Below are positions 9,206 to 21,050 of a DNA stretch of 64,000 nt, piece by piece. Position numbers and translations under genes: made by a program. Below the pieces are notes generated by a model. The model was not told the DNA's origin. It saw only the letters and a program-made list of their open reading frames with translations, and did not search any database. The stretch is from Dryococelus australis (taxonomy: Eukaryota; Arthropoda; Insecta; Phasmatodea; Phasmatidae): assembly GCA_029891345.1 (NCBI GenBank), contig CM057005.1, forward strand, positions 60,219,760 through 60,283,759. The letters run 5' to 3'. The stretch's first letter is position 1. Each line of letters begins with the position of its first letter.

Positions 9206-12200
9206 CTTACACCATAGTCTAATGCTCGAGAATTTTTTTTTTTATCTTCTGAGTTGATGCCAACGAGTCTTTGCAGAGAATAACTGCGAACTGCAAATAG
9301 AAGCGAGTTTTTAATTTCGTAGGAAAAATATTTATAACCTCAAAATGACTATTCATGACCTTAATTAGCTCGCCACAGGCTCATGAAACCGTGTTTGTTC
9401 AAGCCCCTACTGATGTTATGAAGGCCTCCATTGAAATTAACCCCCCATGTACAGTCTGATTACGCTTACAATGGGATTCCTGGTTTTGTAGTAACTTTCG
9501 TATCATCTCTGACAAAACTGAGGTTACTTCATCTTACTATTTTTTAATGCAATTTCCCCTTCAATATCCAATATATTTGAATATGTGCAGTCGGGCTGCG
9601 ACAGACATCAAAAGGTAACGCAGTTTGCAAGGAAGGAAGTTATTGTTCTAAGAAACTAAAACATTTACACAGATTTCAAAAGATGACAAGAACAGGTTGT
9701 AGCTTAACGATGCACAGATCAACACACGTCCTTGATTAACACTAATTAAATCACTATAATTTCAGCACAAATACTGCTTTTGCTTGGAAGTGGTTAACTA
9801 GCCCAACGTTTCTTAATTTGAAAAAAACCTCGTAAAGAATTTATTAAATGTGACTTTGAAGTGACGGAGCGATTTTATTAATTTGCCATGTTCAGACGGT
9901 AGCACTTTTGTACTTCCTAAGACTGACTGTAGGTTTAATAATACCAAGCTTCCGGAATTATAAACGTAATAGTCATTAGGATTCCGGAGACTTTCATTTT
10001 ACACTAGTGTGTGTGTGTGTGTGATGTGTGTAGAGCCGTAGAGAAGACGGTCACTGGAAAAAATAATATGCTTCCTACTCCCTTGTAAAAACGAATTTTC
10101 GAGTACCTTCGGTGTTACTACATGGTTCCGGAAAAGCTAAACCTGCCAAACACATCAGTTGTTATTTATTGTGTGGTAGGATAATAATTATAATCTTCGC
10201 TTCCATAATAAAAAATATTAATTATTCCTACTGTAATTGTAGTTAGTGTAATGAAAATTCCTCCGGAGAGGGATATGTGAGGGTGTATGGGTAAAACATA
10301 ATTTCCCTTGATGTTAATAAGAACGGGCGATTATCAACAAACGGCCTAACACGAGTACAAAACTTTTATATTTTAAAGCTGAGAGCATTTAGTTGTTTTT
10401 TCCCCGGGGGATTATTCTATACGTATTTCCAGTATCCGATATTTATCATGAGGTGTTTCTAATGAGATAAAGTTTTTAATTAATGCACGACTAATGCAGA
10501 TGTATAAAATACTTTTTGCCCTCTGACAAAGTTTATTATGTACCTGTGAACCTTGCGATCACTAATATATAACGCAATATTATTTCCAAATAAACAGAAT
10601 ATTTTCTTTCTGTACCAACAAGCGAGAAAATAATTTCTTGTTTTTCTGAAGAGAAACACTTTTCTTTTTATGCCCCAGCAACCTCTAAAATAATTTGAGG
10701 CGCTTAACTTTAGTGAGGAGTTTCCTTGTCTGAGAAATTATTTCCGTTAAATATTAAGCTGATATGATATCAGGGGTATTAATATAAGTGGAATACGCCG
10801 ACTCTCCGAGTCCGGAGCAAATAAATGGACAGAAAGTTGGCACAGATCACCACTTGCTAAATCCTTCAAGACCAGTCAATGAACCAGTAAGATTTCGGTA
10901 ACTCGACTGGAACAGTTTTACTAACTGATTTTCAGCTAAATTCCTTTTCGCAGTATTAGCAATTTATCAAATGTGATTCGTATTCTATACCTTACATTAT
11001 ATCCGGTATTGAAGAGGGGGACGTTTATAAGTAAAATCTACTGTAAAAATAATAGGCTCTACCCGTTTGCATAAAACCGTCAAGTATGTAATTTTAGTGT
11101 TATTATTTTGTTTCAATATAGCACTTTATTCGAACTGAGTTACTTGCAAAAATTCAAGTACTTTGCTTGGGATTATAAAATATTCATTCATTAACATATC
11201 CCATTTAACGTTCAACGGGCATTCTATATTTACACCTGGGGGAATAACGAGGGACATAATAAAATCAGTATCAGTGTGTTTACATGATATTCCTGTAATA
11301 CAGTAACAAACACTAGGACTGGATTACATATTCCACTACTGAACAAATCACGCTGTCATATGATTTTAAATACATCAACTTTTGCCATTTAATGCAATGA
11401 AAATAGAAAAAGGTCGAAGTAGCGGATAAAGTCTAAGTGAAGGTCAATTTGAAATATCGCTGTGGTGCCGGAAGGGGAGAGGAGGGTGTTAGAGGGGTAA
11501 GGGCTGGTGGTGGTGGGGTAGGGGAGGGAGGTCGATATCAGCGCATGGGCTAGCGCGAGACTTTTTACGTCAGGTGAAGTCAAACATTCACCGATTTCAG
11601 TATTACGCCATGCAGTTACGCATGGTGTCCTATTCCAACACCTCGTATTATTATAGGATTGACTATTAAAAATATTATAGAAGTAAAAGTTATTATAAAA
11701 CTATTCCGCACTTTCGGAGCTAATTTTCCGACTCGACTCAAGGTAGCGCTGTAATCGCTTCCGTAAGCACGTGGCGCCATCGTGAGCCCGACAAGTAACT
11801 TTCACAAGCCGTCGGCCCTCCTTGTTCTGAGAGAGTCAAACAAACATGCCCAAATATGGTGTCCATGAAAGAAAGAGGAAGGACCATGTTTGAATACGGA
11901 GAAATATATTCGTTACTTCAAATGTATTCTTTATGCTCAATTACTCTATTAGGCTCGAAACCAACTGAATACAGGCTGTCTGCAGTATACTGAAAACTTT
12001 AAAAATTCCTGCCTAGGATCAACTCTACCGCCCATCCTTTCGCTACACGTAAAAACATAATTGCCAATGACCACATCACTTTATTCATGCGCCGATCAGG
12101 AATAATTGTAAGATTGCTATGCTTGTAAATATCTTACCAATATACAAATTTTTATAATTGCGTTCATAAAACTAATAGAATCAATATTAAATAAATTCAT

Positions 12201-12217
12201 AGCCAACGATTAAACGC
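9206..12217. other. 3-kb stretch with no recognised feature
   Basis: AT-rich sequence with a short (GT)n at about 10008-10028 and a G-rich patch at about 11475-11535. I see no shared repeat family, tRNA-like head or protein-like frame. The minus-strand open frame at 11389-11583 is low-complexity, reading through the G-rich patch. Confidence 0.4.
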
Positions 12218-12511
12218 TAGGGATAAGAACATTTCGCGAGTTCATTTCGGGACAAGATACACGTCAAACACGTGGACACTCAAGTTGACTGTGCAATTGG
12301 ATAGCAGTTTATTAGATACGCCCTTTACGACTCTGAGCCAATAGCGGACTGGAAAGGAAGCAAATAGCGAATGCCATATTGCCAGGTGAGAAGTAACGCT
12401 GGATACTCTTTGGGGCAGCAACCAATGAACAAACATCTGAGGCTGCAGTATACACATGACTGTGTAGTCTAGCCTACAGGTAATTGAACTCGCAAATTTT
12501 GCCTATCCCTA
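12218..12511. mobile_element. hAT-like MITE G1, copy 1, perfect 8-bp TSD
   Basis: The 294-bp element begins TAGGGATAAGAACATTTCGC and ends with the inverted form GCCTATCCCTA. It is flanked by identical 8-mers TTAAACGC at 12210-12217 and 12512-12519. A sister of nearly the same length sits at 50967-51261. The 8-bp duplication with TAGGG-type ends indicates hAT-superfamily mobilisation. It carries no protein. Confidence 0.9.
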
Positions 12512-12559
12512 TTAAACGCAACACTTTCATTACTGCTATAAGGAGTGAATATACAGGAG

Positions 12560-13395
12560 GAGCAAGAATTCGACCGAAAGTGCACATGATGGTGGGTACG
12601 AGCACATGAAAATGGATTCTGAGAATGGATTTAATTAAAGATATCAGAAATGGCTTGAGACAAAGCAACAATTTTCTTTGTACTTTTCTGTCGATAGAAG
12701 ACTTCATACCCCACCACGTTAGGTTCGTAATTATCGTCCCTCTTCATCAAGAAATTGGGTCTTGCTAGATTCCGATCACATGTCATTTCGTGACCGTAGA
12801 GTTGTATTGTCTTCCGGACGTGCCCGACAATCCACGGTGTGTCGTTGCGAAATCTGTGTGCAATATGGCGGCCGTTGCATCGAACCTTATGTGTGTATCG
12901 TGTAAATAAAATGCAAGGACACGCAACTTCGTGTACGTTTCTCACCGACTCCACCCCACCATTCACGCGTGTTTGTGACGGGTGACAGACGTGTTGCATA
13001 CTAGCACAGGCGTTGGGTAAAGGCTCTTCACTCCACCCGCTACTTCGATCGCTGTGTTTGGGAGAACCGTTGGCCGGATGCTGTGTAACTAAGGCAACCG
13101 TTTATTGTTGATTTACACATGCTCCTAAATAAACAATCATCCAACTACGGTACAACCCTACAGTTACGAAATGGCATGCGATCGGATTCTAGGAAGCCCA
13201 ATTTCTTGCTGTAGAGGGTTGATAATTACGAACCTAAACTGGTGGTGTATGAGGTCTTCTATGACCCAAACTGTAAACAGAAAATTTTGGTTTTATATGA
13301 AGCGAATACTGGTATTTTTTATTTAATCCATTCTTTAAAATCCATTTTCATGTACTCGTACCTCCCGTAATATGCACTCTCGCCCACATTCCTAA
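12560..13395. mobile_element. Foldback element with ~240-bp inverted arms
   Basis: The left arm (about 12560-12814) and right arm (about 13152-13395) are inverted copies. Shared blocks include TTAGGTTCGTAATTATC, AAGAAATTGGG, ATAGAAGAC and ATGAAAATGGATT, each seen once directly and once as its complement. The loop of about 340 bp is GC-richer. The 122-aa minus-strand frame (12631-12999) spans arm and loop and matches nothing I know. No target-site duplication was resolved. Confidence 0.7.
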
Positions 13396-13530
13396 ATGTA
13401 TACCCTGCCTAATTTAGTATAAAAAATCTCCCCACTATGTCGGTGGAATCCACACTCACCGTGTAGTTTTCCTGCTCTACTACCGACTTTACTGTGCGCT
13501 TTTAATTCGCTGTGTTACTTTAAATACGCG

Positions 13531-13596
13531 CAGTTAGGGGCAGGGAGATATTTCGAAAGCTGATTTTTAAAAGTACTCGTTTGACCATCAACAGCG
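13531..13596 (-). mobile_element. Family A terminal fragment
   Basis: Matches the outer about 65 bp of family A in inverted orientation: AGTTAGGGGCAGGGA, then TGATTTTTAAAAGTACTCG. It is decayed at its very end. Confidence 0.6.
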
Positions 13597-13623
13597 TGTA
13601 CCAACTCGTTGCTCGTAATATAG

Positions 13624-13773
13624 AGGCTATTCACTGTAAACCGAGAATTTTTAAAAGCCCTGCTCAAACTTGTATGCCGAATGTGTATCCTTCCACCGTA
13701 TGTAAAATTAGCAATGTCTTTGGCCCGATCGCTTAATTCATGTGCATCTGTGAAATTAAAAGTAAAGTAAGTA
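13624..13773 (-). mobile_element. Family A fragment, other end
   Basis: Begins AGGCTATTCACTGTAAACCG, then AAAAGCCCTGCTCAAACTTG, GTGTATCCTTCCACCGTATG and AAAATTAGCAATGTC, as in the right half of family A inverted. It is truncated after about 150 bp. SINE E follows 13 bp later. Confidence 0.7.
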
Positions 13774-13785
13774 TTTAATAAATTG

Positions 13786-13972
13786 TCTTTGAGGACCGAT
13801 GAGGGTGATTGAAGTGAATATGGAGATCCCCAAGAAAAGCCACCGACCAAGGCATCGTCCGGCACGATTCCCACTTGCGAAAATGAGATGACCCAGCCGG
13901 AGATTGAACCCGGTTCGCCTAGGTGTGAGGCGAGCGTGCCAATCGCTCAGCCACCACGGCCTTTGCAATACG
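13786..13972 (-). mobile_element. SINE E, minus-strand copy, 3'-truncated
   Basis: Read on the minus strand, the head runs GGCCGTGGTGGCTGAGCGAT, then GCTCGCCTCACACC and a B box GAACCCGGTTCGCCT complement near 13905-13920. The body includes the GGACGATGCC and GGATCTCC landmarks. The head differs from other copies in its A-box side, so it may be a subfamily. Confidence 0.8.
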
Positions 13973-14039
13973 TAGTGAGAAGGACGTTGTTCTCCATGGA
14001 AAACCTAATTTTACGCTCTGCCAAACGCTTAAATACAGC

Positions 14040-14309
14040 GGGGTGTGGTGAAGTGTTGCAAGGTAAGCTGCGTTTTGCTGTGTGTTACACCCAGTCTTAC
14101 TAGTTTACACATCGGCCAAGTAAACGAAGTAGTGCTGTTGGTGCCACAGCACGTGTGTAAATGAGTGCCTCGCCGCTCTCTCGTGAGTGGCCGCGATGCA
14201 TTCAGTTTCTCCCGGCTCCACTCTGGTTACTGGTTCCTGCTGCGTGCGCCGAGTGCGTACAGCACTAAGCAAGCACCAACTTACCTTTGCAACATTTCAC
14301 AACACGCTA
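14040..14309. mobile_element. Element H, copy 2
   Basis: Starts GTGTGGTGAAGTGTTGCAAG and ends with inverted CTTACCTTTGCAACATTTCAC followed by AACAC. It matches the copy at 2862-3132 in ends and interior (GCCGCTCTCTCGTGAGTGG, TCCACTCTGGTTACTGGTTC). Flanks contain TACAGC on both sides, but alignment of the ends is uncertain. Confidence 0.65.
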
Positions 14310-14399
14310 CAGCTTAAATATATGTGTGATCATGTCGAAAAATAAATGAACGGTGCGGAAATAAAAAAGGGTTTTGCGTCTTGACCTGTCTTTACCCGT

Positions 14400-14870
14400 T
14401 CACCGCAAAAAAAAAAAATAGTGTTAAGAGGAGTGTGAAGTGAAACATTTTTGTGAAATCGTTTGCACGTATTCGCGTATCTCGGTAAACGTATGTTCTC
14501 TAAACACGGCATTTTGCCAGAAAAGGTAAAAAATTATTATATATGACTATATTTTTACTTTTAACATATTAAGTATATTCAAGGAGAAAAAGATTCGTGA
14601 AAATGGTCAAATATCGCATTTCTGAAGCTTGCCTATGCAGTTTTCTTAAGCGGCAAGAGGAAAGTACAAACATACGGACGTAGTTTAATCTGTGGGCTTT
14701 AATCGCGTGTGATGAAATCCCACCGTTGCATGTCTGGTTCGCGGAGTACAGGACCACGACGTAAACACTGCGCGCCTTGCGCCTAGGAGCGATAAGTCAC
14801 TAGGCGTGAGTGTTCGTGTCGCCCGTATCGCTCACTCGCTTCTTGATCTTGGACGCGCAGGTTCACACTC
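14400..14870 (+). repeat. Family B repeat, copy 1
   Basis: Shares with the inverted copy at 43400-43800 these landmarks: TTTTTGTGAAATCGTTTGCA, CGTATTCGCGTATCTCG, GTCAAATATCGCATTT, GCTTGCCTATGCAGTTT and a 75-bp GC-rich module at 14774-14850. Its boundaries were not resolved and it has no open frame of note. Confidence 0.65.
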
Positions 14871-15141
14871 CTCTCACGTGTCGGTGATTTGCACCGTGCG
14901 AGCGAACGAAGAGTAAGGTGGAGAGTGATAAAGGGAAGTTTGGATGACAGGAGAACGATAATCCTATCAGCGGTTTTATTTGCAAAGCGTGCCTGTTATG
15001 CTTACCAGGCCGTGTGTCGCTTCCGACCTTGGGTATCCGGTGTCTTTATGATATAATTGAAGGAATGTTTTGGTCATTAGTACTGCCCTAGTTTCTCTCA
15101 GCGCGACTCGGGGGTGCGTTTAACCTTCCAGATCAAGGCCA

Positions 15142-15871
15142 CACGGTTAAAAATTTTTCCATAATGTTGCGGAAAAGTGCCGGCAAAAATTGATCCACAA
15201 TTGTCCGTAAATTCTCCGTAAAATTACGGACACATTGATTTTCAGAAACGGACTTTCCGTAAATTTCGCAGAACCTATCCGTCAATTTGCAAGTTAGTTT
15301 TCTGTGCTTTCCGTTTAAAGTAAAAAGAGATAGTAAGAATGTCTTTAATTTTCGATATATGGGTGTTCTACCGTGTATAAAAAATTATATTAAACAGTTA
15401 AAATATTTCGTACTAAAGCAAGGTTTGAACTCGAGTCAAAAATTACCAGTCCACGACTCTAACCAGTAACCAACAATTCTCACTTGAAAGTTGCATCATA
15501 TCTTTTATATTTGTATTTAAAAGTCAGAAGAAAACGTACAGTTTCCATTAAATGTAGCGTATTTTTAGTGTTGCCAAATGTTACAGACGCCTGATGCTAT
15601 GTTTTAATGTTTGAAATAATAGGTTATAGTCGCGTGGATAACCTTAACTGACGCAGAAACGATAATTTTCTCGTTACAGTGGTGAAGAAAGCTTCGTGTA
15701 GAATTGTCATTGTTCGTCCACGTAACTCCAAGCCAAAAGGAATACGGAAACTTTCCGTATTTTTTATTTACGGACTCTACTCCGTTTTTCGTCATTACGG
15801 ATTGCCTTTCCGTATATACACTGTACATTTCCGTAAAACACTCCGTAAATATACGGAAATTGCTAACAGTG
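15142..15871. mobile_element. CACTA-like (EnSpm-type) non-autonomous element
   Basis: Begins CACGGTTAAAAATTTTTCC and ends with the inverse of CACTGTTAGCAATTTCCGTA. Both subterminal regions are dense in CCGTAAA or its complement (15205-15270 and 15735-15860). CACTG-type ends with subterminal CCGTAAA repeats are characteristic of animal EnSpm/CACTA elements. Two bases (CA) flank each side, a weak target-site duplication. The 730-bp body has no transposase. A tRNA-like stretch lies inside. Confidence 0.65.
15420..15468 (-). repeat. tRNA-like fragment
   Basis: On the minus strand it reads TGGTTAGAGTCGTGGACTGG, then GACTCGAGTTCAAACC, resembling an A-box region, an anticodon arm and a B box. It does not close into a complete cloverleaf, so it is more likely a tRNA-derived repeat than a tRNA gene. 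Confidence 0.35.
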
Positions 15872-17459
15872 CAGCTATAGTATGAAAGTGCGACGTGCCT
15901 CCGAGCCGGGAGTGTATGAGAGTCGGGAGCCTGGGCGCTTGTGCGACGTTAAGCGACCAGCTAGAAGAGCAACGGGTCGCGCGGGAAGTGGCCAGCAGGA
16001 GGAATATCTGCGACCTGCGAGCATCACAGCAGTGAAGGGTGCGACTGGCAGGCTGGACTATTGGACTGGATGCGTGGCTGAAAGATGTTAAACGACGATG
16101 GCAACAGACAGACTGAACGTGTATTAATGATGAACATGAGTTAATTGACAAAAAGAAAACGGAGACATTGAGGAGGACGTTAATTGGAGTTGAAATAACG
16201 TTAAATATTGCCCACATTGAGAAACAAAAATAATTTAATGGTGTAAATAATACCTGTGTGAATAAATTAGAAATTCAATTTATTTCTTTTATTTTTATTA
16301 AGACCTCCGTCCCTCAAGAATTTCATAAACGCCCCTCGGGCATATTGCAACAGTGGGGAAACATGTTTTTCGACACCATCGTATGCAAGCTTCTAAAAAC
16401 TGAAGAGTCACCTAGTTAACAAGATAATAATAATTTATTAGATAAATGGTACTATCTAATTTTATAAATGACGGCAGAATACACAAATACAAAACCGTGG
16501 AAATATAATGTGAAGAAGGGGGGGGGGAAGGAAACAGGAATACCTGTCATATCTTCAATAATTGCCAGCGTCTTTCATGCATCAGTGTACAGGCGCAATG
16601 AGAAGCGATGAATCGTATTTTTTGCTACAAATCCCGGCTACCTTTCTTACATTGGTTCAGGAAATATTCAAATGCAAGAAAATTTCCCGATTTTGTTTAG
16701 TAGCGATGCTCAGATTTTCTATATTCGCAGCCTGATATGCGATAAGTTCCCCATAATGTCTATAAGGTTAAAACTTCCATTAGATTTTAGGAAGTTCACC
16801 CATAAATATCTGAAACCAACATGCCATTAAATGTGTTTCTACTAAGCTAATTATTACTACAATGTCTTCAAAACACGTAATGTCTGTGCTTGTATTAAAT
16901 TCTTTGAATATACGGGGAAGGAACTTTTCAAAGTTTAATTTGAAAGTGCTGATGCAGATGCGGAACAGCCTTTAACACACAACACAATGTTACATCTTTT
17001 TTTTCGAAGTTTTCTACTTTGTTTATTTACATTTCAAATTTCGAACTCAAAATATATTAACTTAGTCGTTATTCGAATGTCTGTACATCATAATATAACG
17101 AATGTTATGTAATGTAACATCATAACGAATGGAATAACGTTTTTGGCTGAAATTAACTGAAGTAATCTTGTTCCAGAAATTTACCAATATTAATGAATGT
17201 CCGAGTATTTATTTTTCTGTAGCTAACTGGTTGAACACTACCGTTAAACAGATTGGAGTTAATTATAGTGACTTGATCCTTTCTGATGTGCCGTAATTCC
17301 AGGACAGTAACCGGACGATAAGAGTTCAATCCTCCTTCAGGGCACAAATGTTCAGCTCCAGACCCAGATCTGATTAGTTTAAAGCTAGTTTGTTATTAGG
17401 ATGCCTTGGTACCTAAGTTGACCCCTTCATAGCCTTGAGCTGAATTAATGGCGGGTTGT
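15872..17459. other. GC-rich block then AT-rich DNA, no gene seen
   Basis: A GC-rich block at about 15885-16100 is followed by an AATAAA-containing, AT-rich stretch to about 16300, then plain AT-rich DNA. Frames at 15795-16217 (minus) and 15882-16091 (plus) overlap on opposite strands without a domain. The pattern could be a decayed repeat end or a gene tail; I cannot tell which. Confidence 0.3.
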
Positions 17460-17461
17460 TA

Positions 17462-17891
17462 AAGGCCGTTCACCATAAAGTGAGCACTTTTAAAATCAAT
17501 CTTAGAAAAATAGGTCACTTCCCAGGCCTGCATATATTTTAACGGGCGCACTGAGTGACATACGCCGTGTAAAGTTGGTAATTATAGCATATAAAGTTTT
17601 ACCATATCTCAACGTTAAATATAAAGTGTTAAGTAATCATTTGTGCTAACTTAAATTATTTCTTCCGTTTACTGTTTTTTTTTTTTTTAATTTATCAATT
17701 CTAAAAATGACCAGATTGGTAACATATTTACTTTTCTAATAATTCCACAGCTTCTCCTGATCGACGCATGTATACAGTGATGAGACCCGTGACAATGATA
17801 ATTTTACATAAGGCGGAGGAATACACAACGTGCATACAAGTAGATCTTAAGCAGGGCTTTCAAAACTGCTCATCGTAGCATGAACGGTCTA
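17462..17891 (+). mobile_element. Family A MITE, complete copy
   Basis: Starts AAGGCCGTTCACCATAAAGT and ends CATGAACGGTC before TATA. It contains all family landmarks in order: GCATATATTTTAACGGGCGC, GAGTGACATACGCC, AAAGTTGGTA, CTTTTCTAATAATT, GACGCATG, ATTTTACATAAGGCGGAGGA, GTGCATACAAGTAGATCTTA and GCAGGGCTTTCAAAA. Flanked by TA. It has no coding capacity. Confidence 0.85.
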
Positions 17892-19094
17892 TAGTAAGCA
17901 TTTTCCTCGGACATGCAGTACCAAAACAAAACAATGAAAGATTGCACACGTATATATATACCGGAAGAGTGAGCAGATATTTATAAATTAGTCCTTTTTC
18001 GATTCATATATTTATACACGGCCTTAGAATTTTGCTACGTTTGGTTATTTCAGAAACGTTGAACATATATTTGTAAGTAGGCCTATCATTTTGTCGATTG
18101 TCCACTGAAGTGTCCTTCTACCCAGAAAAAAACATATAGATCGGCCGTTTTCGCGGCAATATAACACACTTTAGAGTACTTCAGTAACATAGAGGAAACT
18201 TTAATTTTTATTACGTCTCAAAGTAACTGAGCAGCTATTTTCTAGTCCCATATTTATACGCTGCACATTTTCAAGACTGCGCGTTAGTTGCAGACCTTTA
18301 TATTTAAAAAAATATTCAAATGACCATTTTTAAATGTGACAATTTTGCATTTTTGCTACGTTGCTTCGGGCGCTGAAACAAGGGAAATAGTTACAATCTA
18401 GCAGTTAGAGTCGTAAAAGGTAATATATGTAATATTAATTAATTCCTACGACATGTATTTCTAAACACAAAAAGCTTTACTGATGAGTTGGTTTCAATAA
18501 CTAAGTTTTGAAGCCATTTCTATACCGTGCATTAAAAACATAGGTAAAAAATTCCCCCATGAAAATTTTTATTATTTTCAAGTTAGCACCTATTACGCTT
18601 AACAGCTTTAATCCTATACTTTATTTATGAAAAATAAGCTGTTACTCGAAATAATGAGGAGCTATTAACATGTCATGTCGCGTGACCGAAAAGATTTGGT
18701 ATCGTACTTTGGTAACCCGATTACACGAAAGTTTCTACTTCCAAATTAAAAGAGTAGTTTAACTCGCTTATTTTGTAATTAGTGACGAAAAACTTTTGCA
18801 TTAATTTTTATTTTCCACGAAACCATTTAGTGAATAAATCTGAAAACAGGTCCGTAACTTTTCGCGGGTAAAACTTATCTCCCCCAACCTTCTTTTTCCA
18901 CCCCTTTTTCACAATAATCACCCATCTGAAGCCCTAATATAGGACTGATTCTTGGGTTTTTTTTTTTTTTTTTTTTTTTTTAAGAATGGGGACTTACATA
19001 GAAACTTCTAAATTATAAATAGGCTATTTAGCTTTACGCGTGTCGATATTCAAAGAGATTAATAATTTATATCCGATAGTACAGTCACTGAAAA
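17892..19094. other. No gene seen; AT-rich DNA with poly-T
   Basis: AT-rich throughout, with a 20+ base poly-T at about 18958-18981. I see no repeat family or protein-like frame. Confidence 0.4.
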
Positions 19095-19250
19095 TATAGA
19101 GGAACACTTTGACTAAGCGGTAAAGTGGCTGACTCGTATTCAGAGAGTTGTGGGTTAGATCCCGTTTGATCCTTTAGGTAGAAGTAATGTAGCTGAATAA
19201 CTTGCAAAATTTCATTAAAAAAAGTTGTTTACTATACCAAAATTGTCAGG
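19095..19250 (+). repeat. tRNA-derived repeat (SINE-like)
   Basis: ACTAAGCGGTAAAGTGGCTG followed by CTCGTATTC and GAGTTGTGGGTTAGATCCC resembles the A-box, anticodon arm and B box of a tRNA. The 3' side does not pair into an acceptor stem and runs on as AT-rich sequence. A SINE head is more likely than a tRNA gene. Confidence 0.4.
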
Positions 19251-19848
19251 AAAGTACGATTTATGATGCGTAAAAATAATACTTGCTTTCTAATACTGTA
19301 AAATATATTTCTAGAATTTTTTTTAATGATTGAAAAATTAATAAGTTTTTATTGATTAAAATTTAAGCTTATTTACGTAATGGAGGCTTCATAAAGCACA
19401 TTTTGCCAGAAAAACTTTTCCAAGTTAGGCTATCATAATAATAGCAATGGTCGTATTTAAGAAAATATTTAACTTACGTTAAACACTTTTTTTAAATTAT
19501 TTGGGGTACGTTTAATTTAGTTGTAAGAATTACAACTTTCGTGGCAGAAATATGTGTGCTTAAATTAATTACTAAATATATTTATTAACATTATTACTAA
19601 TATATTATTTCACAAAACCACAGTAACTATTGCTAGAGCCTTGCATGATAAAGGTTTTTTTAAATGTGATTTTTAAAGCATACAAAATGGAAAACACTTC
19701 ATTATTACTCAAAAATTAACTCCTATCAATTGATTCTCAAAAATTTTAAATAAATAAATTTTAGTAATATAGTTTAGAGCGTTGAAAAATACACGCAGTC
19801 CTGTTTCAAATGCAACGTAAAACATACTAATATTACAAATTTGGTATG

Positions 19849-20238
19849 GTATATTAGCGATTTATTCGCACATCATGCAATTAAACCTTTGAAAAAACAC
19901 CCCATGTAAGTTATGACGTGTTTGGTTTTTTTTTTTTAAATAAATATGGCGTGTATCACAAGCGTTGTATACTTGTGTTAACATAAAAGTATCTTATTTT
20001 TGGTTAAAATAAACTTTCAGATACATTTTGTCGATAAACGATAATATTTCATTGGCAACTAAAATGAATTAAACAGAGAGAAAACATGTATGTTGGCAAT
20101 GCGCAGTGAAAAATTAGTTCTTTTCCAAAATATTATGCTAAATGCGCACGTCTGGTGAGCTTTTCTAAGCTTTGTTTGTAATAGGAGTAGAAATATCCTG
20201 GAAGTGGAACTTCATCAGGACATCAGAAAAGTTGGAAG
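19849..20238 (-). mobile_element. Family C MITE, copy 2
   Basis: Minus-orientation copy with the landmarks AATTAAACCTTTGAAAAAAC, CACCCCATGTAAGTTATGAC, TTGGCAATGC, TTTTCTAAGCTTTGTTTG, GAAATATCCTGGAAGTGGAA and CATCAGAAAAGTTGG. Its last bases are replaced by a family A copy that begins immediately afterwards. Confidence 0.75.
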
Positions 20239-20240
20239 TA

Positions 20241-20383
20241 TAGACTGTTCACGGTAAACTGAGCACTTTTTAAAGACCTTCTTAAGATCTACTTCTATGT
20301 ACGTTTTGTATTATTCCCTTTATGTAATTTACTATGCCACGGGCTTCATCCCTTTATTCACGTGTCGATCAAGTAAAACTGAT

Positions 20384-20441
<58 letters not shown>

Positions 20442-20693
20442 TTATTCCAATCGCTCAGTTCTACACTTCGATGCATAAAAAAAATAAAGCTTAAGAAATA
20501 AATTAAGGTATTACAAATGGTTACCTAACACTTTTTATTTGACGTTAAGATATGGAACTACTTTCCCTCCAACGTTACCAACTTAACTGGGCGTATGTCA
20601 CTCAGGGCGCCCGTTAAAATATATGCAGGTAGAGGTAGTGACTTTCTTCTGAGCTTGTTTTCAAAAGTGCTCACTTTATCGTGAACAGCCTTT
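20241..20693 (-). mobile_element. Family A MITE with internal (TA)n expansion
   Basis: Inverted copy from GACTGTTCACGGTAAACTGA to CTTTATCGTGAACAGCCT. The interior landmarks are present: ACCTAACACTTTTTATTTGA, CGTTAAGATATGGAACTACT and GTCACTCAGGGCGCCCGTTA. A (TA)n run at about 20384-20437 interrupts it. It abuts the end of a family C copy, so it probably inserted there. Confidence 0.85.
20384..20437. repeat. (TA)n microsatellite inside a MITE
   Basis: About 54 bp of uninterrupted TA dinucleotides within the family A copy. Confidence 0.95.
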
Positions 20694-20784
20694 AACCGCA
20701 AATGGAGTACAGTGTGTGTACTCCATTTTAATGTGTTCTGCATGTTTTACGGTCGGCCCCAGTTCACCTTCAGGAGTCTCCCTA

Positions 20785-21050
20785 TTAAAATATTTTCAGT
20801 AAAAATCTGTGTTTGCGCGTATACGTGTATCTCCGTATATAAATTTTCTTGGGATACAACTTTTTTCTCAGGAAAGGTAAACAACTGTAACTTACTGCCG
20901 CTGCTTTTAATATCATCCGTATGCAAAGACAGAAAAAAAAAATTGTGAACATAAAAAAAAAACATTTTCAGAGCTTCTCTGCGCAGTTTTCTTAAGGGAA
21001 AGGGAAAATGTACAAAGAGGCATCTGCAGTTTTATCCACTGGCTTATAGG
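20785..21050 (+). repeat. Family B repeat, diverged copy
   Basis: AAATCTGTGTTTGCGCGTAT and CGTGTATCTCCGTATA correspond to the family B segment near 14450-14490. CTGCGCAGTTTTCTTAAGGG with AAAATGTACAAA corresponds to 14635-14680. The GC-rich module is absent. Confidence 0.5.

Noticed and set aside
15885-16370. GC-rich block followed by AATAAA-like signals, possibly the end of a retroelement or gene
   Set aside because: I saw no matching second copy, no terminal repeats and no protein motif, so the assignment is not supported.
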